A DNA stretch of 64,000 nt from Erigeron canadensis. Lineage: Eukaryota > Streptophyta > Magnoliopsida > Asterales > Asteraceae. A model generated the notes under the pieces. The model did no database searches. It had not been told where the DNA came from and saw nothing but the letters and a program-made list of their open reading frames with translations. The position numbers were made by a program, and so were the translations under genes. The stretch spans positions 42,106,275 through 42,170,274 of the forward strand of contig NC_057764.1 in assembly GCF_010389155.1 (NCBI RefSeq). Direction: 5' to 3'. Positions within the stretch are counted from its first letter, which is position 1, and each line of letters opens with the position of its first letter. Positions 33,416 to 45,500 of the stretch are shown one piece after another.

Positions 33416-33989
33416 CTTGCCGTACAAGTGGTGGAGTCATTTTCCTTATGTTTCTTTGGAATTGACTACGTGATGGTCTCCACCGTAAAAGATTATGAAT
33501 ATCCTTATTTAAAAATTTAAATGTGAGACTTGGAAAGATTTACGGGTTTAAAGATAAAAAAAGGACTTAATAAACATTAACAGTAAATAAATATGTTGTT
33601 AACAGTATATTATATATCCCCTAAAAACATTCCCTCAAATTTCATTTATTTAAATTTAAATTCTTTAGGCGGATTGGATTCAATTTTTTTCAAAAACATT
33701 TGGTAAACGCGCCATAAGCCCATAACTATTCGCTTGAAACCAAAACCATTAGCCCAGATATCTGATATTAATAATTAAATTATGGGCTCATAGGCATTGA
33801 GCCCATGAAACCAAAACCATCTTGACAAACCCAATATCTCATATTAATATTATTCTACACAAATTCATCACCGTCAAATATTTATCAAAAACCGACCCAC
33901 ATTGCTGTTGCTATTGCTACGCAAGAACATTTTTTCTGTGGCATTCCGTGGACTAATCAACACCTATCAAATCAAAAAACTAAACAAAA

Positions 33990-36900
33990 ATGGCATCCGC
34001 AATGTTGAAACGACAATCAATGATTAAGTCAATCGGAGGTCAATCTTGGCGGCGGTTTGCATCAGTTGCAGTTGGGACAGATCTTGTTTCAGCTGCCCCA
34101 AATGTTTCTTTACAAAAGGCTAGAACTTGGGATGAGGGTGTTTCTTCAAATTTTTCTACCACCCCTCTTTCTGACATTTTCAAGGTCTGTATCTATATAT
34201 ATATATATATATATATTAATATATTTATTGACGATGAAATGGGTTTCTAAAGATTATAATGGATTTTGTTGTTTGTATATGTTTTCAGGGCAAAAAAGTT
34301 GTGATTTTTGGGCTTCCTGTAAGTTTTTGTTTATTCCTTTTTTGATTAAATTAGCTTTGTTTTTTATATTATTTTTGGTTCAGTTGTGATATATGGAATT
34401 AGGAAGGAATAGGTAACTAGAATTATTATACTTTCTGAAAGTTAGCCACTTTTTTTTGTTCATAGTTATAATATTTGGGGATAATAGTTATAGGCTTTTT
34501 TGTTGACATGTAGGATTTAGTGAGCATTTTTTACATTGAAATATTTTACATATAAAAAAGAACTCCCCTGTCGCAAAATGAGTGTCCACCTTACTATTTT
34601 GATAATTGCTTATTACTAAAAGTGAATCGGCATGAATGACTAAGTTTTCCATACTACTCCTAGTCTTAAGTTATTAGTACAAAACTCAAAAATGCTTTTA
34701 GTAAACAATAAAAGTGAAATTGTTATTTTAATAGAAAATAAGATGTTTTTTTCTAAAACGTGTGTTTTTTAACGCAGGGAGTTATTAGTACAAAATGTGT
34801 GTTTTGTAAAAGCACCCACCTTTGTGTGGCCATGTTAGTCTCTCTTTGTGAGAGCTTTACCAGGTTCAAGTGTGTATTGTTGTGGACTCGGACCTTATGG
34901 ATTAGTCAGCCATAGGTTGGATACTTGCATACCAATATACCATGATTACCAAAAATGAAATTGTTTGGAAATATCAGCTTATCAGGTAATCTAGTTAAGT
35001 TTTATTGCAAGTTACAGATTTTAGGACATGGTTAGTTTTTTCCCACTAGCCAAACTCTCATTGCTATAAATCTCATATCGTTTATTTAATTAAAGGAAAG
35101 TTTTGCTTAACGTTACCAATTTCTAGTATGAGCTGTTGTCTGAACTTAGAAAATTGGCATCCCCATGAATGCTGAATGAGTGATATGGAATTAGTTTTCA
35201 AATATTTTTGTTTTTGTTAGTAGGTCTCAACGCAAAAAGGTTGCTAGTTATCTTTGTTGGCATATATTTGTCGCCATAGGGTTCCTTTTGGTTTTCTGTA
35301 TAAAAGCTGAAATTGTTGGATGCTTTGATTATGTTAAGAGTAAAGTCTAGATAAAGCCTACATATTCCAAAATGTAACTTTAGCCCATGCGCTGTTTTAG
35401 GTTTCTAGTGTATGATATGCCTTTAGTTGTTAAATTTTCTGTATCTTTTCTTGCATGTAAGTCGAGGTATTATACTTGTATCTTTTTTAAATTGTGGGCA
35501 AGAGTTTAAAATATTTTATAGTTTATGGATTAGCATTCATACATTACAATACGTTAAGAAACTGTTATCCACACTTGAGTTACTATGTTCTATACTCGCT
35601 TTATTAATTCATCCATACAATGAGCTTACCTTTCTTCTCTTTTTCTCCAAGATAAGTGAGCCAAATGATATGTGAATAAATCAATGCCGTGTTGTAGCTC
35701 TTGAGCTCTTCCCATGTGCATTATTGCTTGTTAGATATATATAGAATCAATTACTTCTTTATTTCTTTTAGCCTTTTCCAATTCTGTCATTTTCCCTTGT
35801 CTAAGTCTAATTTGATTATCTTCAGTATTTTCTTAATGAAATGTGTCTGTGCTAATTTGTATCAACTTTTGTTCTATAGAATACTTCGTGTTTTATTCTC
35901 TCTTTAAAGTTTACCATTAAGATTCTCTCGAGCCAAGTCCGACTTTGATCCGTATGAGATTATAACTGTGTTCTGCTGTACTGTATCTGTATGTTGGCGT
36001 GTTGTCAAAAACTCAAAATGTATTCAGATATCTAATACTTGGCAACGCTTGGGTAATTTTAAAGGATATGTTTTAGTGAAGACAAACTGATCCACGACTG
36101 ACATTTACAGATTTTAGATTAACAAGTCGTCAAGAACCAAAATATATTTCATCGAGTGCAACTTTACTGTGCTAATATGTCGAGATAGTTGCTATAAACT
36201 AGTAAACATGTGGCACAGAGTTGTAGTAATAGTATTCTGTATTTCTGTTGTAGTGTAATGGCAATGCTGGCATGCTGATACCAGATACTTTCATTGTTAG
36301 TTATATATGTCAAATGTTATCAGGTACCAATTGCTTGGCAACCATTGAGAAATCTTAAAGGATAGACATGTACAGATTTTAGGTTAACTAAACGTCAAAA
36401 ACTAAAATATTTTATGTCGAGTGTAACTGTACCAGTGGTAATATATTAAGATAGTTGCAATAAACACGTGACACAAAGAAAACATGTTGCTATTTGTCTT
36501 GCTTAACGTGTAGTAACATTAGTTTCTTTAGATTTAAAAAGAAAATCTTTGATATTGCTAATATAAGCAAATTGTATGTAAAACTTAAATTTCTTTAGTT
36601 GAGAATTGTTACTTGTAGTTATAAATTGCGTAAGAGCAAAGTTATGATATACTTGAAATTCTTCAAGGTATACGTGGTAGGGTTACCAGTTGCAGTTAGA
36701 GCACTCATCTATAACTATCATGATAAAAGATAATTTATTTTTACTTTTGGGAATCTCTACATTTGCAGGGGGCATTCACAGGAGTTTGTACTGCTCAGCA
36801 TGTTCCAAGTTACAAGAAGAACATCGATAAATTCCAGGCTAAGGGTGTAGATTCAGTGATATGTGTATCTGTTAATGATCCGTACACCATGAATGGCTGG

Positions 36901-38107
36901 GCTGAAAAGCTTGAAGCCAAAGAAGCGGTAAGCTGCTCTCAGTGTCTTGTTTTTTTTTTTCCATCTCGCTAATAACCCTTGAGATTACGCTCGTTATAAT
37001 TTTCTATCATTGCTTGTGTGATGTTCCAAGAACTAACAATGAAAGTAATGAGGAAAGAAACTGATACATATGTTGTTGATTACAATGTTATAAATAACAC
37101 GAGGTTATTTTATTGTTACATGGATAACTAATTGCTTTGTTAAATATTAATGCAGATTGAGTTCTACGGAGACTTTGATGGTAAATTCCACAAGAGCTTG
37201 GACCTAGAGTTAGATCTCAGCTCTGCTTTGCTTGGGCATCGCTCGACTAGGTATGGGTCTAATTTTTCTAGCTCTTTATATGCAGTACATTTAACTCTAT
37301 CCATCCTGTAAAAAGGTGTCCACTTATTATTTTCGTTCTTGAGCTAATACTTTATAATCAAATTTCATTTCAAGTTCTATCATTCTGCAACTCATGAAAG
37401 TCTTCAGATTAATACAATATCAGTAGTTTGATGAGTGGAATAGATATTTCTGCCTGAATTTTGTATCAATCTTGTTGCACAGTCAGAAAAATGAGAATAC
37501 TCGTAGGTGGCAACCTCTTTGTTTGATTTGTGTAATGTTTTTGTTCCAATGAGTCAGCTCAAAATTTTAGCTAAAGTTTTAATTCATCAAAGGGGTAGAA
37601 GGTCATCCCCTTTGCATGTGGTCGAAAAGATATACTCTGAGCTTCTTTTTTCCCCCTGAAAGGCTTTATATACTCGTTGTTTACAAATGCCATAGACGGT
37701 TGACAGTTGTATTCAAAATCATTAGTGTTGTTATTGTAATGGTATAGTTTTTGTGATCATTTTTAACACATTAAACATCTATATCTTTTTACAAATAAAT
37801 GGACAAAAATGGTTTTGGGTCAACCTCAGCTCATCTTAAGTTGCACTAAATGTACCCATGACTACACAAACCTGATTATCCAATGAGTCCAGTTTGCTGC
37901 CAAGACGCATGATATTGTGTCTAGCAGTAAGCCTAATCTTTGTATGCTCCATGTATTTATATCCATGTTTTCAGTTGCAAATATTTTTGCATATTTCTCA
38001 GATGGTCAGCATTTGTGGAGGACGGCAAGGTTAAGTCTTTGAATGTGGAAAATGTTCCGTCTGACTTCAAGGTTTCTGGTGGCGAGGTGATTTTGGGGCA
38101 GATATAG
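33990..38107 (+). CDS. PRXIIF: Peroxiredoxin IIF, mitochondrial
   Basis: Exons are 33990-34184, 34289-34318, 36769-36927, 37156-37250 and 38002-38107, giving 194 residues with all phases consistent. Residues 1-30 (Arg/Ser-rich, RRFASVAVG) are a mitochondrial presequence. The mature protein starts near TDLVSAAPNVSLQKARTWDE and closely resembles Arabidopsis PRXIIF. Peroxidatic Cys82 is in GAFTGVC and resolving Cys107 in VICVSVND; the C-terminus is GEVILGQI. The enzyme reduces peroxides in the matrix using thioredoxin or glutaredoxin. Exon 2 is only 30 bp (GKKVVIFGLP). Intron 2 is 2.45 kb and contains a diverged direct repeat. Nothing in the coding sequence is broken. Confidence 0.96.
36018..36478. 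repeat. Diverged direct repeat in PRXIIF intron 2
   Basis: About 36018-36217 and 36318-36478 share aaaggata, tacagattttag, ttaac, cgtcaa, gtcgagtg and gatagttgc in the same order. Confidence 0.65.
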
Positions 38108-38498
38108 AATGATGTTTTTGTTAGTTTTACAGTCTAAACTTGGAAAAGGGAACTCCTGAATAATGCAATACATGTATTCGACTGTGCTATATCATCTTTC
38201 TTTGTAATTCATGGGATACAACACCCAGTATCACAAATCATAAGTGTAACCATTAGTGAACCAATCCCAGAATGAAGATGTTTTGAACGAATGTTCACCC
38301 GTCTTGTGATTTGCTACTTTTGGTGATTGTAGTTGAACTTACAATATGTTGGTTGATATGTCATTTCAAATAGTGCCAGTCAAAATGCCTTTTTGTTATT
38401 ATTATGTCAGTATATGAAGTTACCATCAACTAAATAAAGCATAGATATTGGTTGCATATATAGCGTAGATTTTATTCATGTTTTGCCTTGCGTGTGCT

Positions 38499-38759
38499 TA
38501 GAGGTGGGGGAAAACCTGAACTCGAAACATAACCTGGGGAAGAAACCCGAATCTGAACCCGGTCAAACCCAGGTTTGACCAAAATTGGTTCTTTGGAAAA
38601 CCTGGCAATTTGAAATCGGTTTGGGTTTTGGACCGGGTTGAAATGGTTTGGTTTTTGACAACAAATAAAAAAAAAAAAAAAGGGTCCATGTTTGACCTAA
38701 TACCGGGTTCAAACCAGTTTGAATCGGGTTGGGTTAAAATCTGTTTTTGCCCACCTCTA
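38499..38759. mobile_element. hAT-type MITE, 261 bp, after PRXIIF
   Basis: Ends TAGAGGTGGG and CCCACCTCTA, flanked by a perfect 8 bp duplication CGTGTGCT (38491-38498 and 38760-38767). The interior has GGGTT/AACCC-rich subrepeats. Young enough for exact TSDs. Confidence 0.92.
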
Positions 38760-39123
38760 CGTGTGCTCTTTATCAAATTGTAATTGAGTAGCAGTCTTGG
38801 GGGCCATGCTAATCCTTTCCTAAAGAGATCCGGGATCAATTGTCGATACAAGGTTAAGCATTTTCAACTTTATTACGAGTCACTTTCAATTTTCATTTTA
38901 CAAAATCGATCAAATCAACCGAACCCGAAGTCCCGAATTAACTCAAAACCAAGTTCTAAAACGTGGTAAGGTACAATCTAAAACAAGATGATGGTGTACA
39001 GTTGGCGGTCAACACCCTTGTTCTGACACGTACGCATGAGAGAGTGACACTGCACCTATGTAACATTGTAGATCATTACAACTTGGTCATACATCCTTTT
39101 ACATATATAAAAGGTAAGCCAGC

Positions 39124-39140
39124 CACGTGGTGACCACGTG
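39124..39140 (+). promoter_or_regulatory. Two G-box/ABRE motifs upstream of the cytosolic-type SDR
   Basis: CACGTG at 39124-39129 and again at 39135-39140 (CCACGTGG context), about 170 bp before the ATG, with an ACACGTAC element at about 39027. Paired CACGTG boxes bind ABA-response bZIP factors in seed genes. No such pair was seen before copies A or B. Confidence 0.65.
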
Positions 39141-39305
39141 GCATATAAGCAACACACTTGCACCCTTTTAAATCTTCCCATCGCACCACTTCATATATAT
39201 TCACTTCACCCATCCATCACGTATGTACTCTTTGTTTCAGTTCAATCTTATATTTATATTTCGTTGGTGGTTTAAGAGAGAAATCAGTCATTTGCTAACA
39301 TAAAA

Positions 39306-40570
39306 ATGTCGTCAGGAGATAAGCAGTTTCCACCCCAAAAACAAGAGAGACAGCCAGGGAAAGAACATGTCATGGATCCCATCCCACAATTCATCAACCC
39401 CAATTACAAACCCGCTGACAAACTCAGAGTAATACTTGTTTATTTCTCTCATTTCATTCTCTTTTTTATTTTTATATTTGAAAAAAATATGTTAGCTAGA
39501 TTGGTAATTTAATACTACTAATTTGTTTACTATATATCTCTTAATTGGATATATGTACGTATAGGGTAAGGTGGGTTTAGTGACTGGAGGAGATTCGGGA
39601 ATCGGAAGGGCGGTATGCTATTGCTTTGCAAAAGAAGGTGCAACTGTGGCTTTCACTTATGTAAAAGGTCGTGAAGACAAAGATGCAGCCGACACTTTGA
39701 AAATCATCAACGAGGCCAAAACCAAAGATTCAAAAGACCCGATTGCGGTACCCACCGATTTAGGATTTGATAACAACTGCAAAGCGGTTGTGGATGAAGT
39801 GGTTGGGAAATATGGGTGCATCGATGTGTTGGTGAACAATGCAGCTGAGCAATACGAGTCCCGTTCGGTTGAAGAAATCGATGAAACTTGGCTTGATAGG
39901 GTCTTTAGAACCAATATTTACTCCCACTTCTTCTTAACAAGGTAACCAATTAACACAAAGTTCCGTTCCTTCTAATTAACCATATTTTTATACTCACTCG
40001 TGAATAAACTTTAAAAACATGTGGTCTGATACAAAAATGATTTTTGGAAATATATATGTATATAGGCATGCATTGAAGCACATGAAAGAAGGAAGCAGCA
40101 TCATTTGTACAACATCGGTTAATGCCTACAAAGGAAACGCCACATTGTTGGACTACACTTCTACAAAGGGAGCCATTGTGTCCTTCATTAGAGCTCTTGC
40201 ATTACAAATGGCCCCCAGAAAAATCCGAGTGAATGGAGTTGCACCTGGCCCTGTCTGGACCCCGTTGATACCGTCTTCTTTTACCGAAGACAAGTCTTCC
40301 AAGTTCGGGTCCGAGTGCCCGATGAAGAGAGCCGGGCAGCCGTATGAGATTGCACCGTCTTTTGTGTTTTTGGCTTGTGATGACGACTCGTCTTACTTTA
40401 CGGGCCAAGTCCTCCACCCCAATGGTACATTTTTGTCACTAGTAGTAGTTTTTTGACATTTTGTAATTTTTTTTTAATACTATTTTTATGTGTTTTGGTT
40501 GATTGTGATCAATTTTTGCATTTTGTTTTTGGCTTGTATATATGCAGGTGGCATGGTTGTGAATGCTTGA
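39306..40570 (+). CDS. Short-chain dehydrogenase, NADPH-dependent aldehyde reductase / glucose-ribitol dehydrogenase-like, cytosolic type
   Basis: Exons are 39306-39428, 39565-39941, 40066-40424 and 40548-40570, giving 293 residues. It starts MSSGDKQFPPQKQ, with no transit exon, and then QPGKEHVMDPIPQF. It has TGGDSGIG, the normal family motif VNNAAEQ, TTSVNAYKG with the catalytic Ser, and YTSTKGA with Tyr and Lys. The end is HPNGGMVVNA, as in the Arabidopsis homologues. Exon borders match copies A and B exactly, apart from their extra first exon and two extra codons after NHPA. It probably reduces carbonyls or sugars in dry or maturing seed, inferred from family and from the two G-boxes. An AATAAA-like signal is at about 40732. 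Confidence 0.93.
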
Positions 40571-42565
40571 AGGAAGCTGTTTGCAAGTGGGGGATTATGA
40601 GCTTTAAATTAGGGAGTATGGTTTGAAGTTGTTTTTTGTATGCAAAGGGATGAGATGTTGATATATATAGCTATAAATAAATACGGAGTATATATTATGT
40701 ATATGCATGTATAACATACATATCTATGTATGAATAAAAATGTGATGTTTGGCAATTGTCTTGGTATCATACTATCATAGTTACTTGTATCTGCGCGCTG
40801 CTCCATGATGAAGTATATGTTGACTTCTATTTTGTCATTTTATTTCATGTCTAGGGATCAACTTAAGAAACATTTTCAATTATTTACTGTTAAACGTTTT
40901 TTTTTTTTTTTTTTTTAATAAATATTTGTAACGGACGTGCTCTAGAGCACGTAATTCTGTTTTAGAGTACATGCTAAGGCTTTATCGTTATACATTGAGA
41001 TTTTTCCGAATGTTCGAGTAATAGTCACAAGGTAAGTAATTAAGTAATTACTTTGAAACTTAGTTACGGTTTCCACAAAGGAGGATGCTTGGAGAGAGGA
41101 GGATGATAGTTATTTTTCTCTTTTTTCATTAATTTTTTTTTTCCATATGTTTGTGACCCTGTGTTGTTAAAACTGTGAAGTCATCTGGATAGTTCTAGGC
41201 TGATGAAGTTGTAAAAGATGCAATGAAAGTGGTATATGTGCACTATGCCTAAGTTGTAGTAATATGTAAAAGGGATTGGTACAAGTATCTTGTCCCTAAG
41301 TTGTTGTAATATGTATGTTGGTTTTAATATATAGAGAAAGTCAATTAAATATTGGGATTTACTCCTACTAACAATGTATTTCACCAAAGAAGTAAAGTCA
41401 GTTTTGGATCTTTTTTGGTGTGATTTATAGAAGTTTTGGATGAATAGATATTTTCTCTAGGTGCTTGCAAACAAGATGGTCGATAAAATCTTTTGCAAAT
41501 AACTTCACCATCACCAAATGGCCGCGGTTGATCATAAACTTTTATACTCTGGTCACAAAATTTAAAGATTTTATTCATGATTTGGTCACAATAATTGGAG
41601 AGTTTGCTTTTACACGAAACATCACACTTATACCTAATTATTTACTTAAAAGCTGTGTCTTAATTTTGACATCACCATTCAAAAAAGAAAAAACAATACC
41701 TGCTAGGACTTGGATTGAATCAATATTTTCTTGTTTCACCTTTAGCAACTGTATTTTCATATCATAGTTTGACAAGTTCAAATGAATGACTGAACGTTTT
41801 ATTTAGAGGAAGTGATATTCACATCATTTTTTTTATTAATATACCACAGCTGCTGTATATTACCGGCTTATACAGTGAGCTTTACAATGTATACATGGTG
41901 GCACATTAATTAAAAACTTTACAATACATGGTGGCACATTAATTAAAAACGATTGTACAAATATCATTTTTCTTTATTTAGTGGATGAAGAGGATGCAGT
42001 TTATTATGATAACCATGGACCAGAATGGAAGCATTTCAAGCTGGGAACTTTATATTTGCACTTTGAAGTTGGAATCATTACATAAATTTGGTGCTTCTAT
42101 AATTTGCATCCAGACATTGAAACCCTAAAAAGATTACCGACAATCCAAATACCAGGTACATTTGATTGAAGATATTCTTTTTCCAGATTCCAATACAGAT
42201 TTTGTGGCAAGTTTTTTAACAAAACAATGACCGCCTTAAAGACCACTCAATATGTATAACTTGCTCACCAAAATACAATATAAACATTTCAAACAAAACT
42301 ACCTGTGTAAATCATAAAAAGAAAACATATATGTGAAAAAAAGATCTTTTACAAAAGATTATATAAGCTATAAAAGCATTGATTTTACACTTGCATCTTC
42401 AGTGCAGTGTATACTCTTTGTATTCCCACATCCAAAACAACATGGAAACGCTGTATTTGCCAGATTTACCGCGGAGATGAAATTGCACCTCCAAATGGTG
42501 ATCACCAAGGGAAAAGAGATATGGACTGTGACATGCTGAACACCAAGCATTTTGAGCTGCGGTGC
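40571..42565. other. Intergenic DNA between convergent SDR and BLI genes
   Basis: Contains the SDR 3' UTR, a T-run at about 40900-40916, and a direct repeat of about 30 bp (acatggtggcacattaatta, at about 41894 and 41933). Open frames at 41381-41767 have no domain. No gene supported. Confidence 0.45.
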
Positions 42566-45500
42566 TTAAAGATGCTTAGTTTGCCGCCTCGATGGCCCTC
42601 CAGGAAAGAGCTTCATTACCCATCCAAGAACTCTTTCCACCACCTACCCAGTAAAAAAAATAGTTTAACATATGTGGCGATGAAGTCTATCGTACCTACA
42701 GACCTACAGTCTACAAGTTGTGAAATGGGCAGATCATTGGACAAGCTGGGCAAAAGGCCAAAAATGTATTTATAAGTGGGCTGGGCCTTGTTTTGACTCA
42801 ATACTTGTGTCCCAAAAAACATCTTTTTATGATAAATTAATGTGCCATTTATGATTCGAACTTTTTAATAAAGTGATCTGGGTGGTTTTTTGGATTTAAA
42901 ATACACTTTGGCAAAATCAACCTCTTCCAGCCTCTCCTAGTAATAAAGTAGACCTGATTGTTCAAATTATAAGTAACTAAATGTTTGCTACAACCACATG
43001 TAACTATATATATTTGTAACAGAAGGCAGTGTGTATGTACCTCATCACCTTCATCGGCATAGGGAGTATTGTCTAACATAGTACGAGGAGGAGACTTTCT
43101 TGCAGAATTATTATCGCTCGCCATACTCTGAGAAGTCAACAACTCTAATCTTTGTGTTTGAACTTCAAGTTTCTGGGATAATTCCTTGTTCAAACTCTTC
43201 AAAAAAAAAAAAAAAGATAGATTAATTATTTGTGGAGCACAACATGCCAGCACATATGATATGATGCTGTGTTAATCGTATATATTCAATAGGGTGCATT
43301 GCTTCTTCAAAACTCGTACAGGAGATGCATAAGCATGGTTTTTGATACCCCCAGCACACTTTCATGGCAATATATTTCACAGATTAGCAATAGAAAACAT
43401 CCATTTTTGTGTCTTTATAAACATAATATAAAGACTACATAAAAGAACAGATTGAAGATACAGCTATCCATGTGTACATTCAGAAAAACATGAAGATCTG
43501 ACCCATGTATCCTATGTATCAAAACATACCTTCAACTTGGAACTTAGAGATGATTCGGTAGACAACGCTTGCACCAACTCCTCTTTTTCCAATGTTAACT
43601 GGAACCAGACAAACATAAGAGCATTAGTCAGTTGGATCACAAGCAATTTTTTGTATGATCACGGATAGAACCTTTTACGGAGACTACCTCAGATATTAAT
43701 GTGTTTATATTCTGAATCGTTCTCATTTGATCTGAAGGTATACTAGAAGAGGAAACTTCAAGACCAAAATTCCTAATTAGTGAGGTACTGGAGGCATCAC
43801 TTTGACCAACAGTAGCTTGTGTTGCAAAGTTTGTGGTACCAGGTAAAGCATCTTCACTTTCATCTACTGAATCAAGAATGATAAAAAGATGCAAGTTTAG
43901 GTGTGAAGGAGATACTACTAGGTAATATAAGATTTCTATAATATCTTGTACAATAATTTTTCCTAAATATTATTTAGTATATTTACTACTTTTTCTGTAT
44001 TCTATAATAGATTACTTAATAACATACCAAGATCATCTGTAGAAGTTGATGCTTCCTTTCTAGAGGTTGGACTCTTCTTTGGATCAACCAAATTCCTAGT
44101 TGTAGGAGCTTTCAACAATTTGGACTGCATTAGCTTCTTCTCTGGGCAAAAGAGTAACAAGAAAATCAGCTGAACTCATGAACATCTCAACTAATGATGA
44201 AAACTATAATTGTCTATAAATCTAATCTTCGGAATCACAGCATGCAATTGAGATGATAATCCCACAGAGCAAGGATATCATAATGATAGATCTAAATTCT
44301 AGTGGCAACAATGTATGCATCACAAATGAACATAATATTCCAAGTTTCAACATGATACAGCCATGTGGTTATTATCATTTGTCAAAGCAATAACTGTTGA
44401 GAAACACAATGTTGTCTCCTCACTAATTTGACTCTCAAAATTATAACCAGTATATCAGTAGCCTAACAGTTATACATATAAAACAAAGGTCAAAAATCAT
44501 TTCTGATGTGACCAAAAGCAAATGACACGAACTTAAACCCTATCAAGTGTAAAAAATACGACCAATCCTGGTTATTGAGAAATTAACTAAAACCCTGAAT
44601 ATTTAGATAAATACATTATGGATCACGTATTTTGATACTTCGGTGTGTGATAACAAGTAACCACCATCCAAGGTAACCTTCTATACAAAATAAAAATTAT
44701 ACAATTCCTCGCTTTTCATAATCATCTAACACAAAAATAAGCAGTGAACAAACATTTGAAGTATCAATCGTCTACCATGGTACTCTTAAGATATTTTATT
44801 ATGTTATGTATTGAAAAGATAAACCTAAGTTCAATTACACTGTATCTCAAAAGGTGATCATCATTTAATTGGTTATGTAAGTCTTAAAATCATTTGACTT
44901 GTTTGGTCTATCTGTTTCATTGACTTGAGGTTCTTTCAATGTAAAATGGTGAGAAGTAAACAAGTAAAAATACCTTCTTGTAGAGCTTCAATTGTAGACT
45001 GCCGATCTTGAAGATCCTTCTCCAGGCTAGATATTCTTCTCCTGGAGATTTTATAAATACGAACTTTCAAATCTAACGGAATGGCAATAAAACAATAGGG
45101 AGGTTCAGACTAAGCCAATCTATTTCACAGAGAAAAAAATATCTGTTTGCTTATAAGGCATGAATGAAAGATATGATATTGCTTTATTTCTGATTCCTCA
45201 AATAGTATTATATTACTTATGTAAATCCTACTTAGAAAATATATATTATCAAAATTACAATAACAGAATAGTACTTTAAAGTCTTAAGCTCAGACCGTAC
45301 TTCTGTGAGGACATTTCAGCTTCCAAGTTTTCCAACTGTCTCTGTAGTTTAAGCTCATTAGACCTCAGTCTGAGTGCCTACAAAAGAAAGACATTTGCTA
45401 AAGAACTAGCATAGACAGGCCAAATAAAGATATGCCATTTTAACTCATTTACTTATAAATTATTCACTCAAATTATGTTTATCTCCGATGAGTCAGATAA

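Noticed and set aside
41381..41767. Overlapping ORFs of 65 and 100 codons between SDR and BLI
   Set aside because: No recognisable family, AT-rich composition, no splice partners.
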